43,552 nucleotides of DNA from Promethearchaeota archaeon (GTDB lineage: Archaea; Asgardarchaeota; Lokiarchaeia; Sigyniarchaeales; Sigyniarchaeaceae): NCBI GenBank assembly GCA_016932935.1, contig JAFGBX010000218.1:1-43552 (forward strand). Direction: 5' to 3'. Every line of letters begins with the position of its first letter. The stretch's first letter is position 1. Both the position numbers and the translations under genes were made by a program. Positions 9,046 through 17,464 of this stretch are shown here, in pieces. Under the pieces are notes generated by a model, which searched no databases, was not told where the DNA came from, and saw nothing but the letters and a program-made list of their open reading frames with translations.

Positions 9046-10862
9046 GGCTGCCACGTCGCGGGAGCGGGGTTCCCGCTGCACAAGCAACGGGGAGGGAATC
9101 GACGGCTTGGGACGAGGTCGGGTTCCACCGGCCGCTCGGCGGCATGTTCTTCAACATCCTCCCCGTGTTCCTCGCAGCTGGCTTCGGCCTGCTCTTCAAC
9201 GTCTGGCTCATCCCGAGTGTCATCTTTCCCTTCCCTGAAGCGATGGGATACCAGAACCTCAACAGCCAGATCTTCGGCGTGTTCTTCACCTTGTTCGACA
9301 TGGGAGTCGGCATCGCGCTCTACCGGTTCATCGCCGAGAAGAACGTGAGCGATCCCCGGCGGACCTTTGCTTACATCCGGTTCTTCATCTGGTTCCAGTT
9401 GATCACGGGCACGATCCAGGTCACCGGCATCGCGATCTACGTCTTCGTCTTCTTGAAAGGCACCGGCCTGTCCTACGCGGCGTGGTTCTTCTTGATGTAC
9501 TCGACGGTGCAGTTCCCGGGCATGCTCTGGGTGTTCAACGGCGCCCTGCAAGGGTACCAGCGGTTCGACCGCTCTAACCTGCTCTCCTTCCTGTCGGCCG
9601 TGATCCTCGAGAACAGCACGCGAGTGGCGTGCATCTTGCTCGGGCGCTGGCTCGGCGCCGCGGATCCCGCCCTCGGCGAGGTTATGGGTGCGACGATTGG
9701 TAGCATCGTCGGTGTTTACGTCGATGACTTCATCGCGGCGGCGATCGGGGCGCATTGGCTCGACCCCGTGCTCAAGAAGATCGACCCGTCGATGCGCGTC
9801 TACAAGCTCTTCGTCCCCCGGTTTGACCGGCAGGTGGTGAAGGACTGCTTCTCGTTCGGTGCCCGCGTGATCGTGCCCACGCTGATCTGGCCCGCCGCGA
9901 ACTTCGTCTCCGTCACGATGCTGCTCGCGTGGATGCCCAACTATTCCACCTACATCGGCATCTTCTCCCTCGCCGACCTGCTCTCGAGCCTGGTCTACTC
10001 TTTCACGATCTCGCTCGCGCCGCCCGTCTCCGAGGCGTGGAACAATGGCAAGGTCGCCCTCACGAAGTACTACCTCAACCGCACGTACCAATGGTATGGC
10101 CTGACCGGCGGGTTTATGACCGGTCTGCTGGTCGCGGGAGCTCCTTTGCTGGGGCTCGTTGCCGGCCCGGGCTTCGAGCTCGTCGTGCCGATGGTCATGT
10201 ACCTCGCCATCTTCAAGTTCGTCGACCTCTTCGCGATGATCCACGATTCCATCTACAACGGCCTCGGCCACCCCGAGTGGAACATCTTACTCGTCGGCGT
10301 CGACCAGGGCATCCGGCTCCTCGTCACGTGGCTGCTGCTCGTGCCGTTCCCGGGCGGCTGGTACGCGCTCGTGTGGGCCCTCGGCCTCGGCCGCGGCGTC
10401 AAGTGGGTCGTCGGGTACGTGGCCTTGTACAAGAAATACTTCCGCTTCCGCATCAACTGGTGGCAAGCCTTCGCCGCTACGGGCATCGCCATGGCGGCGG
10501 AGCTCGGGGTCGTCCTGGCCCTGGTGTACGTCGTGCATCCGGCGCTGTCGCTGGCCCTCGGGGAACTCGTCTCCGCGCTGGCCGTCATCGCCGCGAGCAT
10601 CGTCGTGGGGCCGTTCGCCGTATTCATACCGGTCTACGCGTTGGCCGGTGGTTGGGACGACGAGGCCCTCGCCGTGTTCGAGAGGGCAGTGGCCATGAGC
10701 GGGCCGTCGAAGGGGTTCGTCTCGTTCCTGCTCAAGACGACGAAAACGTTCGCCCGCATGTCCCGGCTGCACGGGCGGTTCCCAACCGACGTGTCGGGCG
10801 TGCAAGCCGACGTCGCTGCCCTCATGGGCGAGCGGCAGAAGAAGATGGGTAAAAGAACTTGA
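9042..10862 (+). CDS. Polytopic membrane protein, MOP/Wzx-like polysaccharide flippase family
   Basis: Many hydrophobic helices with Wzx/MATE-like layout; ATGA overlap with the GH127 gene. Family assignment by overall pattern only. Confidence 0.65.
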   Translation: MRLPRRGSGVPAAQATGRESTAWDEVGFHRPLGGMFFNILPVFLAAGFGLLFNVWLIPSVIFPFPEAMGYQNLNSQIFGVFFTLFDMGVGIALYRFIAEKNVSDPRRTFAYIRFFIWFQLITGTIQVTGIAIYVFVFLKGTGLSYAAWFFLMYSTVQFPGMLWVFNGALQGYQRFDRSNLLSFLSAVILENSTRVACILLGRWLGAADPALGEVMGATIGSIVGVYVDDFIAAAIGAHWLDPVLKKIDPSMRVYKLFVPRFDRQVVKDCFSFGARVIVPTLIWPAANFVSVTMLLAWMPNYSTYIGIFSLADLLSSLVYSFTISLAPPVSEAWNNGKVALTKYYLNRTYQWYGLTGGFMTGLLVAGAPLLGLVAGPGFELVVPMVMYLAIFKFVDLFAMIHDSIYNGLGHPEWNILLVGVDQGIRLLVTWLLLVPFPGGWYALVWALGLGRGVKWVVGYVALYKKYFRFRINWWQAFAATGIAMAAELGVVLALVYVVHPALSLALGELVSALAVIAASIVVGPFAVFIPVYALAGGWDDEALAVFERAVAMSGPSKGFVSFLLKTTKTFARMSRLHGRFPTDVSGVQADVAALMGERQKKMGKRT

Positions 10863-10871
10863 CCAGGATCG

Positions 10872-11140
10872 CTATTTCCAGGGCATCAGCTTGGCCAGGG
10901 CGATCCCTTGCTCGCCCTTCACGCAGTAGAAGAGGTAGGTGTCGCTACCTTCCACGAAGACCGCCGGGTCGCGAAGGGCGTTCGCCGGGCCGGTCTCGCT
11001 ATGCATGGATGGAGTGGGAGCGGGCAGATCCCTCCCACAGGATCGCCGGTTCGCGCATGATCACCGGCTAGGACGGCCTCCACTACCACGACGTCGTTGG
11101 TCTCGGCACGCATGGCGGCGCTGCTGCTGAAACGTGCCAT
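10872..11140 (-). pseudogene. Decayed C-terminal remnant of a glycosidase paralogous to 12570-13511
   Basis: Reverse strand reads ANALRDPAVFVEGSDTYLFYCVKGEQGIALAKLMPWK*, nearly identical to SNALRDPEVFVEGGVTYLFYCVKGEQGIALAKLVPGK* at the end of 12570-13511. Frame broken upstream. Confidence 0.85.
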
Positions 11141-11253
11141 CGAGATTGGCGGCTTGCGACAACGGGGGGCCGCGAGTCAATCACGATCACCCGCGGGTTT
11201 CCTCTAACGACCCGCACGGCAAAGTCTTGGCTATTTGCTAAGTTTGTCAACAC

Positions 11254-11778
11254 TCATGGTGCGAGTAGATCCTTCATGAACACTTTCGAAACCGCTTTGT
11301 AATGGTGTTTTTTAAAGAACTCGTGGGCATTCTCGTTGTTTAACCCGCTTTCCAAGAATATTCGATGGATCCCCCTTGTCTTGAGGTCATTGTCTACCCA
11401 ATCGAGCAACTTTCCTCCTATACCCAAGCCACGCTTCTCCCTCTTCGTGATCATATCCGGGATCACGCTGAACCCATTTTCCACGTAGGTCTCGACGAGT
11501 GCAAACCCCACGAGCGAATCCGCCTCAGTTGCAAGCAAGATGTATTTCTTGCCATCCTGAATGCTCTCCTTGATGATCTGCTCGAATTCTTCGGCGATCA
11601 TGCGCTCGATATCCGGCGCCCAGGCCGTCGGGGAGATTGCCCTTCCTATCTGCAATTCGCTGTGGGAGATGTAGGACGGATCGACGTTATCGACAAAAAA
11701 ATGGCCGATTTTTTTTGAGATCCTTGGATCCCGTGCGATTTCGATGGTTATTCTACCACGTGTCTCGATGTTTTTCAT
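11254..11778 (-). CDS. GNAT-family N-acetyltransferase
   Basis: ITKREKRGLGIGGKLLDWVDNDLKTRGIHRIFLESGLNNENAHEFFKKHHYKAVSKVFMKDL is the GNAT acetyl-CoA-binding region; AT-richer than surroundings. Confidence 0.85.
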   Translation of the reverse strand: MKNIETRGRITIEIARDPRISKKIGHFFVDNVDPSYISHSELQIGRAISPTAWAPDIERMIAEEFEQIIKESIQDGKKYILLATEADSLVGFALVETYVENGFSVIPDMITKREKRGLGIGGKLLDWVDNDLKTRGIHRIFLESGLNNENAHEFFKKHHYKAVSKVFMKDLLAP

Positions 11779-11825
11779 AATGGATCGTCTTCACCCTAGA
11801 GGTAGTATTGCACAAGTATGGGCAT

Positions 11826-12422
11826 CTATGCCCGTGTTTTGCTTTTATCAAGCCAATTGGCGATCACCTTGCTCTTGGTAAAGATACCGACGTCGTTATA
11901 AAACGTCCTTAGCAAGGATTCTTCCATCTCTTCGTAAGGTCTATTGCTCTCGTTGAATGTTTCCCTAACTTTCCTCCCACATGCCATGATTGCTTGAAGC
12001 TCGTCTGTATAGTTTAATTGCATAGCCTCCCAAAAGGATGGGAAGTTAGGGGCAAACCACATGTCGAAAAACCATTTCACCCAGCTCCCGAAGACTTGAT
12101 CCTCGATCACCTTCTGTTTCTTGAACCGGCACGTCATTTCGAATAAGTTCAAGATCTGGCCTGTGTATTCAGTGATACAATAATATTTAGCCGAGTCGCG
12201 TGGCGGGATTTCCTTGTTTTCCCAGATATAACTTATCAATTCCTCGTTCTCTCCTTCGAACCGGAACAGATCTATTGAAGCCAGCTCGATTTGCTGGTAC
12301 AGTTCCCGATGCATCAGCTCGGTCTCCTTTCGTTTCTGTAAAAGCCAGGAGATCAAGGAAACAGCAAACCCTCCTAATACGGTTGCATAAGTAAAAAGCG
12401 TTGCGAAGTCCATCTCTGCCAT
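11826..12422 (-). CDS. Single-TM, otherwise cytosolic protein of unknown function
   Basis: Start MAEMDFATLFTYATVLGGFAVSLISWLLQKRKE gives one N-terminal TM helix followed by a helical soluble domain. The ORF runs to 12542, but upstream sequence overlaps a flippase remnant. Confidence 0.65.
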   Translation of the reverse strand: MAEMDFATLFTYATVLGGFAVSLISWLLQKRKETELMHRELYQQIELASIDLFRFEGENEELISYIWENKEIPPRDSAKYYCITEYTGQILNLFEMTCRFKKQKVIEDQVFGSWVKWFFDMWFAPNFPSFWEAMQLNYTDELQAIMACGRKVRETFNESNRPYEEMEESLLRTFYNDVGIFTKSKVIANWLDKSKTRA

Positions 12423-12485
12423 GAATATCATCTCTATGGATGTCGTTAAAAAAGCTTCTGTCTTCCCTCCTAGGTCTCGATTCGA

Positions 12486-12560
12486 GAGACAAACAAAGGG
12501 ATAGCCGTTATCGACGCCCTCATGGAGGTGTGGCATAAGCAAGTGGGGAAGAACACTTGA
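12486..12560 (+). pseudogene. C-terminal remnant of a second flippase copy
   Basis: Plus-strand frame gives ETNKGIAVIDALMEVWHKQVGKNT*, matching the flippase end SGVQADVAALMGERQKKMGKRT*. Both copies have the same 9-nt spacer (ccagaatcg / ccaggatcg) before the convergent glycosidase stop. Confidence 0.7.
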
Positions 12561-12569
12561 CCAGAATCG

Positions 12570-13511
12570 CTATTTCCCGGGCACCAGCTTGGCTAGGGCG
12601 ATCCCTTGCTCGCCCTTCACGCAGTAGAAGAGGTAGGTGACGCCACCTTCCACGAAGACCTCCGGGTCGCGAAGGGCGTTCGAAGGGCCGGTGGGGCCAT
12701 GCCGGGAGGGCGCGAGGGGGAGGTCGACCCCCTCCCACGGGAACGCGGGCTCGAGTACCGTGGTCGGCTCGGAGAAAACCCACTGCCGCCAGTCCCCGGT
12801 TATGTCGACGGCAGAGAGCAAGATCCTCTCCGGCGCGTCGCCGACGCGCGTGAAAAAAACGAGCAGCCTCAGGCCCTTGGGGAGCAGCGCGCAGTGCCTG
12901 AAGCCGGGGACGATCGCCGGGCCGCGCTCGAACGCCGAGAGCCCATCCCTGGACCGCACGATCATACCGCCGGCGTTGTCGTCCTTGGCGAAGCCGTAGA
13001 AGTACCCGCCGTGCTTGAACACGCGGAGGTAGAACGGGGCGAGCTGCTGCTTGCGGGGCGTGAAGTTGAGCCCGTCGCGTGACGTGGCCACGTAGGTCAT
13101 CTGCGTTTGATCCCGGTATGGCTTTTTCCCCCGGCCGACCGCGTGGAAGTACATGCGTATCTCCTGGTTCGCTTCGTCGATGAATATCTCGGGTGACGCG
13201 ACGTGCCTCTTTTTTCCCGGCGTCTTCTCGACAGGCAACACGCCGGGCGAGTGGATCGTGTAGGGGCCTTCGACGCGATCCGAGAAGGCGAGGCGGATGT
13301 ACTTGCCCTTGTGATGACCGAAATACAAATAATACCGGCCCAACGGTCGTTCCACCCACGCGGGCACCCGCATGAGGCACGGCCCGTTGATGTTCTTGCC
13401 CAGGTCCCCCTCGAGGCCGGGCATCCCCGCGTGCACGAGGGGGCCATCGCCGACCCGCTCGAGCCGGCCGCCGGCCAGTTCGCGCAGACCCTCGCTGTGG
13501 TTTTTTTCCAT
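12570..13511 (-). CDS. Five-bladed beta-propeller glycosidase-like protein (GH43/GH32/GH117-like fold)
   Basis: GRYYLYFGHHKGKYIRLAFSDRVEGPYTIHSPG, VASPEIFIDEANQEIRMYFHAVG, ATSRDGLNFTPRKQQLAPFYLRVFKHGGYFYGFAKDDNAGGMIVRSRDGL, LRDPEVFVEGGVTYLFYCVKGEQGIALAKL repeat blades. Start ATG 13511 is 4 nt after the upstream gene. Confidence 0.75.
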   Translation of the reverse strand: MEKNHSEGLRELAGGRLERVGDGPLVHAGMPGLEGDLGKNINGPCLMRVPAWVERPLGRYYLYFGHHKGKYIRLAFSDRVEGPYTIHSPGVLPVEKTPGKKRHVASPEIFIDEANQEIRMYFHAVGRGKKPYRDQTQMTYVATSRDGLNFTPRKQQLAPFYLRVFKHGGYFYGFAKDDNAGGMIVRSRDGLSAFERGPAIVPGFRHCALLPKGLRLLVFFTRVGDAPERILLSAVDITGDWRQWVFSEPTTVLEPAFPWEGVDLPLAPSRHGPTGPSNALRDPEVFVEGGVTYLFYCVKGEQGIALAKLVPGK

Positions 13512-13515
13512 CCAC

Positions 13516-14391
13516 CTACACCTCTGATATCTCCTTACCGATCCGGAACCGGCGGGCAACCTCGCCCTCGTTGCCCCGATCCAACACGTCCTGGATGAAT
13601 TCCTTCACGATCTTTATGAGAGCATCGAAATGTGGCGAGAAGAACACGGCGTGGCCAGTATCCTCGACGATGACCGAGACTTTCTTCGTAGAACCCACGG
13701 TGTTGAAGTAGAGATCCGACGTCCGCTGCACCTTGGTGGCGAAGTCACTCGCGCCGTGGATGACCATGATGGGCACGCGGATGCGGTTGGTGTCTTTGAT
13801 GTACTCGGGGATCTCGTCGATGGCCTCGGAAAACACGTGGAGCGAGATCCTGGGGAAGCGTGCCAGCTTCCATTCAATGTAGGCCGGATCGAACCGTATC
13901 CGCCGTAACAAGACGTATCTCGCATAGAACGAGTGCACGTGGAATGCCCGGGCCCATCTCATGAGGAAGCGCACCTTCGTGCTGGGCACCCCGTTCACGG
14001 CGGACACGACCAGGCCGTCGATCGGTTCACCGCCGGTGGCGGCGAGGATCGCGGCCCCGGCACCCAACGAGTGCCCGACCAGGATGATTTTCGCGTATCG
14101 TTGCTTGAGCTTGGCCACCTCGCTCTTTAGCCACGCCCACATCTCCGCGCGGTTGACTTTCTCGAGCTCGTCAGAGCTGACGCAGTGATGCGGGAGCACG
14201 GGCACCATGACGTCGACGCCGATGCTCGCGATGGCCTCGGCCACGTGTTTGAACTCATAGGGCGTGTCCGAATACCCGTGGAGGATGAGCACGCAAGACC
14301 GCGACCCATTCGCGATCGTTATTCCTTGGCTGTAATTCTCCATCGTTAACCGCCTCGGGGGGAACATCACCGAGCCAGGAGCCTCTTTCAT
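13516..14391 (-). CDS. Alpha/beta hydrolase (serine esterase/lysophospholipase-like)
   Basis: CVLILHGYSDTPYEF, ILVGHSLGAGAAILAATGG, IMVIHGASDFATKV, DTGHAVFFS. Alternative start ATG 14343. Confidence 0.85.
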   Translation of the reverse strand: MKEAPGSVMFPPRRLTMENYSQGITIANGSRSCVLILHGYSDTPYEFKHVAEAIASIGVDVMVPVLPHHCVSSDELEKVNRAEMWAWLKSEVAKLKQRYAKIILVGHSLGAGAAILAATGGEPIDGLVVSAVNGVPSTKVRFLMRWARAFHVHSFYARYVLLRRIRFDPAYIEWKLARFPRISLHVFSEAIDEIPEYIKDTNRIRVPIMVIHGASDFATKVQRTSDLYFNTVGSTKKVSVIVEDTGHAVFFSPHFDALIKIVKEFIQDVLDRGNEGEVARRFRIGKEISEV

Positions 14392-14421
14392 TCAACTCGT
14401 GCCCATATCAAAGCTGGATAA

Positions 14422-16356
14422 TTAGATCGATCCAGGCTGGCGCCATTGGATCAAGTCGTCAAACCCGCGATCCATGTCGTCGTGATCCGCCACCGTGAAA
14501 TGGGCCTCGATTGGGTCGTTGCCCCGCTCCAGCTTGACCAGCACGTGGTTCCAGCCTTGCTTCAAAGCGACCCGCGCGTAGTTCGACCCGTCGCCACTGT
14601 AATTCGGCCGCAGCGAGATCACGCGCTTGGTCTCTTGTACCTTGCGGCCATTTATCCAGAGCACCATGTAGTTGTTGTTGGGAATGCCGACCCGCGCGTT
14701 CCGCTTGCCAGCTGAATACAGGTAGTGGCGAAGGTACACAACGCCTGGCGAGCCCGCGAAGAGCGGTTCGACTATGAGCGCGTTGTCCGGCCACGCGTGC
14801 GTTGTCCACGAGCCACCTTTCGACCCGATCTGCTTCTCGCCCCGAGCCTTTTCGGGCAAGTATTTCCCCTTGATCCCCTTGACACCCGGGTACACGGGCG
14901 ACGTCCACCAAGCGAAGCCCCCGACGAGCGGTATCATCACGGTCACGGGCTCGCTGGCCCCACCCACCCGGATAGTCGCGGTGACCGTGTTCCGCGGCTG
15001 GATCGCCACGGCCGGTGCGGAAACAGCGAAGGACATCGAGCTTGCTTTGGTCGGCACTATCGGGATCGAGGCGCTCATGGGATCCGGCGCGTCGAATCCT
15101 GCCGGGACGGAGATCGACACGCTCGCTTGCACGCTCGTGGGCGCCGTTGCCTCCAGCTCGAGCTCGACGCGGCGTTTTTGGCCGGGTAGCAAGGCCGGGC
15201 CTTCTGGGTAGATGATCCGAATAAGGAGACCCGTGTGAGCTTGCTCGATCACGTTGGCGGGGCGGTTCCAGAGCGGCTTGATGGCGGGCAAGAACCCCTT
15301 GATCATAGCGAGCGCGTTTGCCGCGTCGCCGACCGACCCTTCACCGAGGCAGATGGTATCATTGAACTGCGCGACGACTTGCTCACCGATCTTGCACGTG
15401 TCCTCGGTGAGATCGTCGATGGTCTCGTGCACGTGGATGTTTTTGATTGCTTTGTTCACGACCAGCGTGTTTCCGAGTGGTTCAAGCCATTTCGTGGGGA
15501 GCTTGCTCTTGCCGTTGATGATGCCCCAGATGGAGCCAACCGTCGCCCCGGTGCAGTCGGTATCCCACCCGCAGTTTACGGCCTTGCACATGGCATCGCC
15601 GAAGTCGGAACCGTAAAGCATACCGATCGTTTGGAAGCCCATATTGATGGGGGAGTATTGTGCGACGGGATTGAAGGCGGCATCCTTCACCTTCGCCCGT
15701 GCCGCCTTCCAGTCGAGGCCCCCTTCGTATGCGACGACGGCCGCGGCAATGGCCTTCGCCGTCATGCAGCCGGACGGGATCGCGGCCAGGCCAATTTCGA
15801 CGAGCGTTTTCATGTCATCGATGATGAACGCGGCTGACTCGATGGATGCGTTGAAGATCTCGCCGTAAACCGACTCCCCTCCGGCGTGGTCGCAAATCGA
15901 GTCCTCGTACGCGTATCGTGCCGCGACGTGAGGCAGGCCGGGGGCGATGCAAGCCCAGATTTCCGACCTGATGGGGCTTCCCATGCAATCCTTGAACCAG
16001 TTGTTGTACCAACCAGACAAGGGTGGCAAGAGGCCCTTGCGTAGGTTGGTCTTGTGCAACCCATACTCGTCATAATTGTACCAGATGCACTTGAGCCAGT
16101 ACTCGGCAAGATCCGTCGCCGTGATGTTCAGCCCGCGATCCTTGAGCGCCTGGAGCCAGACGAGTTGGATCTCGAGGTCATCGTTGGGCATCCCGCCAGG
16201 CACGAGCTTTGGATACCACCAGACGTCGAACATCTCTTCCTGGCCGAACCCGCGCTCTAACGGCGTGCCAAGTGTGCCGCCGGCATTTTTCCCAAACCAG
16301 CAACCCAGCACCTTATCCTTGTACGCGGCGCGGTCGATCTGCAGCTTTTCCACCAT
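14422..16356 (-). CDS. ADP-ribosylglycohydrolase-fold protein with C-terminal beta-sandwich/galactose-binding-like extension
   Basis: KDKVLGCWFGKNAGGTLGTPLE, PNDDLEIQLVWLQAL, and NCGWDTDCTGATVGSIWGIINGKSKLP are ARH motifs. The C-terminal part has Ig-like and carbohydrate-binding-like segments (MVLWINGRKVQETKR...VALKQGWNHVLVKLERG). Confidence 0.85.
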   Translation of the reverse strand: MVEKLQIDRAAYKDKVLGCWFGKNAGGTLGTPLERGFGQEEMFDVWWYPKLVPGGMPNDDLEIQLVWLQALKDRGLNITATDLAEYWLKCIWYNYDEYGLHKTNLRKGLLPPLSGWYNNWFKDCMGSPIRSEIWACIAPGLPHVAARYAYEDSICDHAGGESVYGEIFNASIESAAFIIDDMKTLVEIGLAAIPSGCMTAKAIAAAVVAYEGGLDWKAARAKVKDAAFNPVAQYSPINMGFQTIGMLYGSDFGDAMCKAVNCGWDTDCTGATVGSIWGIINGKSKLPTKWLEPLGNTLVVNKAIKNIHVHETIDDLTEDTCKIGEQVVAQFNDTICLGEGSVGDAANALAMIKGFLPAIKPLWNRPANVIEQAHTGLLIRIIYPEGPALLPGQKRRVELELEATAPTSVQASVSISVPAGFDAPDPMSASIPIVPTKASSMSFAVSAPAVAIQPRNTVTATIRVGGASEPVTVMIPLVGGFAWWTSPVYPGVKGIKGKYLPEKARGEKQIGSKGGSWTTHAWPDNALIVEPLFAGSPGVVYLRHYLYSAGKRNARVGIPNNNYMVLWINGRKVQETKRVISLRPNYSGDGSNYARVALKQGWNHVLVKLERGNDPIEAHFTVADHDDMDRGFDDLIQWRQPGSI

Positions 16357-16532
16357 AGCTGAGGGTTTGTCGCCAGAACCTTATTACTTTCGGATTCGCG
16401 ACTTCGTGTCGAAGTGGGGCGTGACTCCGACACGGTGTCCAACCTCGTCGGCGGGCTGTGCCAGGAAAAGTGCCAAGCATATGAACGCTACGTCCAGTTC
16501 TTCCAGTCCCTCAAATAAACCGGGTGTTGGTA

Positions 16533-16578
16533 TTTCGGGGGCTCCCGGCTGCCCGGGAGCCCCGCTTGCTCCCCGAAA
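16533..16578. other. Two-stem stacked inverted repeat
   Basis: TTTCGGGG-GCTCCCGG-CTGC-CCGGGAGC-cccgcttgct-CCCCGAAA: contiguous 16-nt 5' arm pairs with a 3' arm split by a 10-nt bulge. Confidence 0.7.
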
Positions 16579-16738
16579 AAAGGGAATCCTGGCGGATTTC
16601 CTCCCTTGATCCAGTTTTCGAATCGATGAGATTTGAACCGGTATCCACCGAAAATGGACCTTAACGGGCAGCGTTTTTCGCCATCTTGCCTTCCACGGGG
16701 TCATCTAGAAGCGTCCGAGGCGAGCCTCTACGACCGGG

Positions 16739-17338
16739 TCAGCCGATCCCGAGCAGGCGCGTGGCCGGCTTGCCGATGAGGAACACGATGAACTCCAGCA
16801 GCGGCGAGCCGCCCTCGACGCGCTCCCCCCGGAGCCGGGCATTGAACGCGTCGAGGGTGTTGCCCGTGAGGTTGCCGATCATCATGGCCTGGATGCTCGC
16901 GACGATCGCCGACGCCTTCTCCTTGCCATAGGCGAGCAGGAGCTTCCGGGCCGCGCCCGGCTCCGGCTTGCCACCGGTCTCCGCGTAGTGCTGGGCGAAG
17001 GCTAGTGCCACGAGCTCGCCATCGTCCAGATCCGCGAAATCTGAGGCCAGGATTGCCTTTACCTCCAGGCTCGAGCACCCGGACTGCAGGGCGAGCCGGC
17101 TGTGCACCCACGAGCAGTACCGGCACTTGTTGACCGCCGTGACCGCGAGCATCACGTGCTCCTTGAACCGGGGCTCCAAGCCTTGCCCTTTCCCCCTCAT
17201 CTCGTCGAGTATCGCCGGGGCGGCCTTGAGGGCGATCGCGACGTCCCGGGCGAGGCTGCCGAAGGTGTAGGAGCGCTTCTGGAAGCGTGGCTTCCGGGCT
17301 CGCGGATCGGGCGAAGGGTTGGAGCGTCGTGGATCCAT
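16739..17338 (-). CDS. Carboxymuconolactone decarboxylase / AhpD-like protein
   Basis: EPRFKEHVMLAVTAVNKCRYCSWVHSRLALQSGCS contains the CxxC..H motif. The ORF opens at 17398, but ATG 17338 lies about 24-30 nt after a TATA-like element. Confidence 0.85.
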   Translation of the reverse strand: MDPRRSNPSPDPRARKPRFQKRSYTFGSLARDVAIALKAAPAILDEMRGKGQGLEPRFKEHVMLAVTAVNKCRYCSWVHSRLALQSGCSSLEVKAILASDFADLDDGELVALAFAQHYAETGGKPEPGAARKLLLAYGKEKASAIVASIQAMMIGNLTGNTLDAFNARLRGERVEGGSPLLEFIVFLIGKPATRLLGIG

Positions 17339-17464
17339 GGTTGGATGCTTGCCTTCCCAAGTTAATAACATGATCGGTCTGGCGTCTGTCAAGGGCACTT
17401 ATTTAAGGATTCCGGCCAGAGACTTGATCATCGTTGATCGGAATGAAGACGAGAGGAAAGCAAG

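Noticed and set aside
11185-11200. Shared 13-mer cgcgggtttcctc at about 11187 and at the window's end
   Set aside because: A 13-mer match is expected by chance in a window this size; no longer similarity around it.
16384-16704. 106-aa minus-strand ORF
   Set aside because: Low-complexity odd composition, overlaps the hairpin region and an opposing candidate ORF; no recognisable domain.
16610-16740. tRNA-like minus-strand segment (GGTTCAAATCTCATCGATTCGAA)
   Set aside because: T-loop-like string is present, but the flanking T-stem does not pair (ACCGG vs CTCAT) and no D-arm/anticodon arm or acceptor stem could be assembled.
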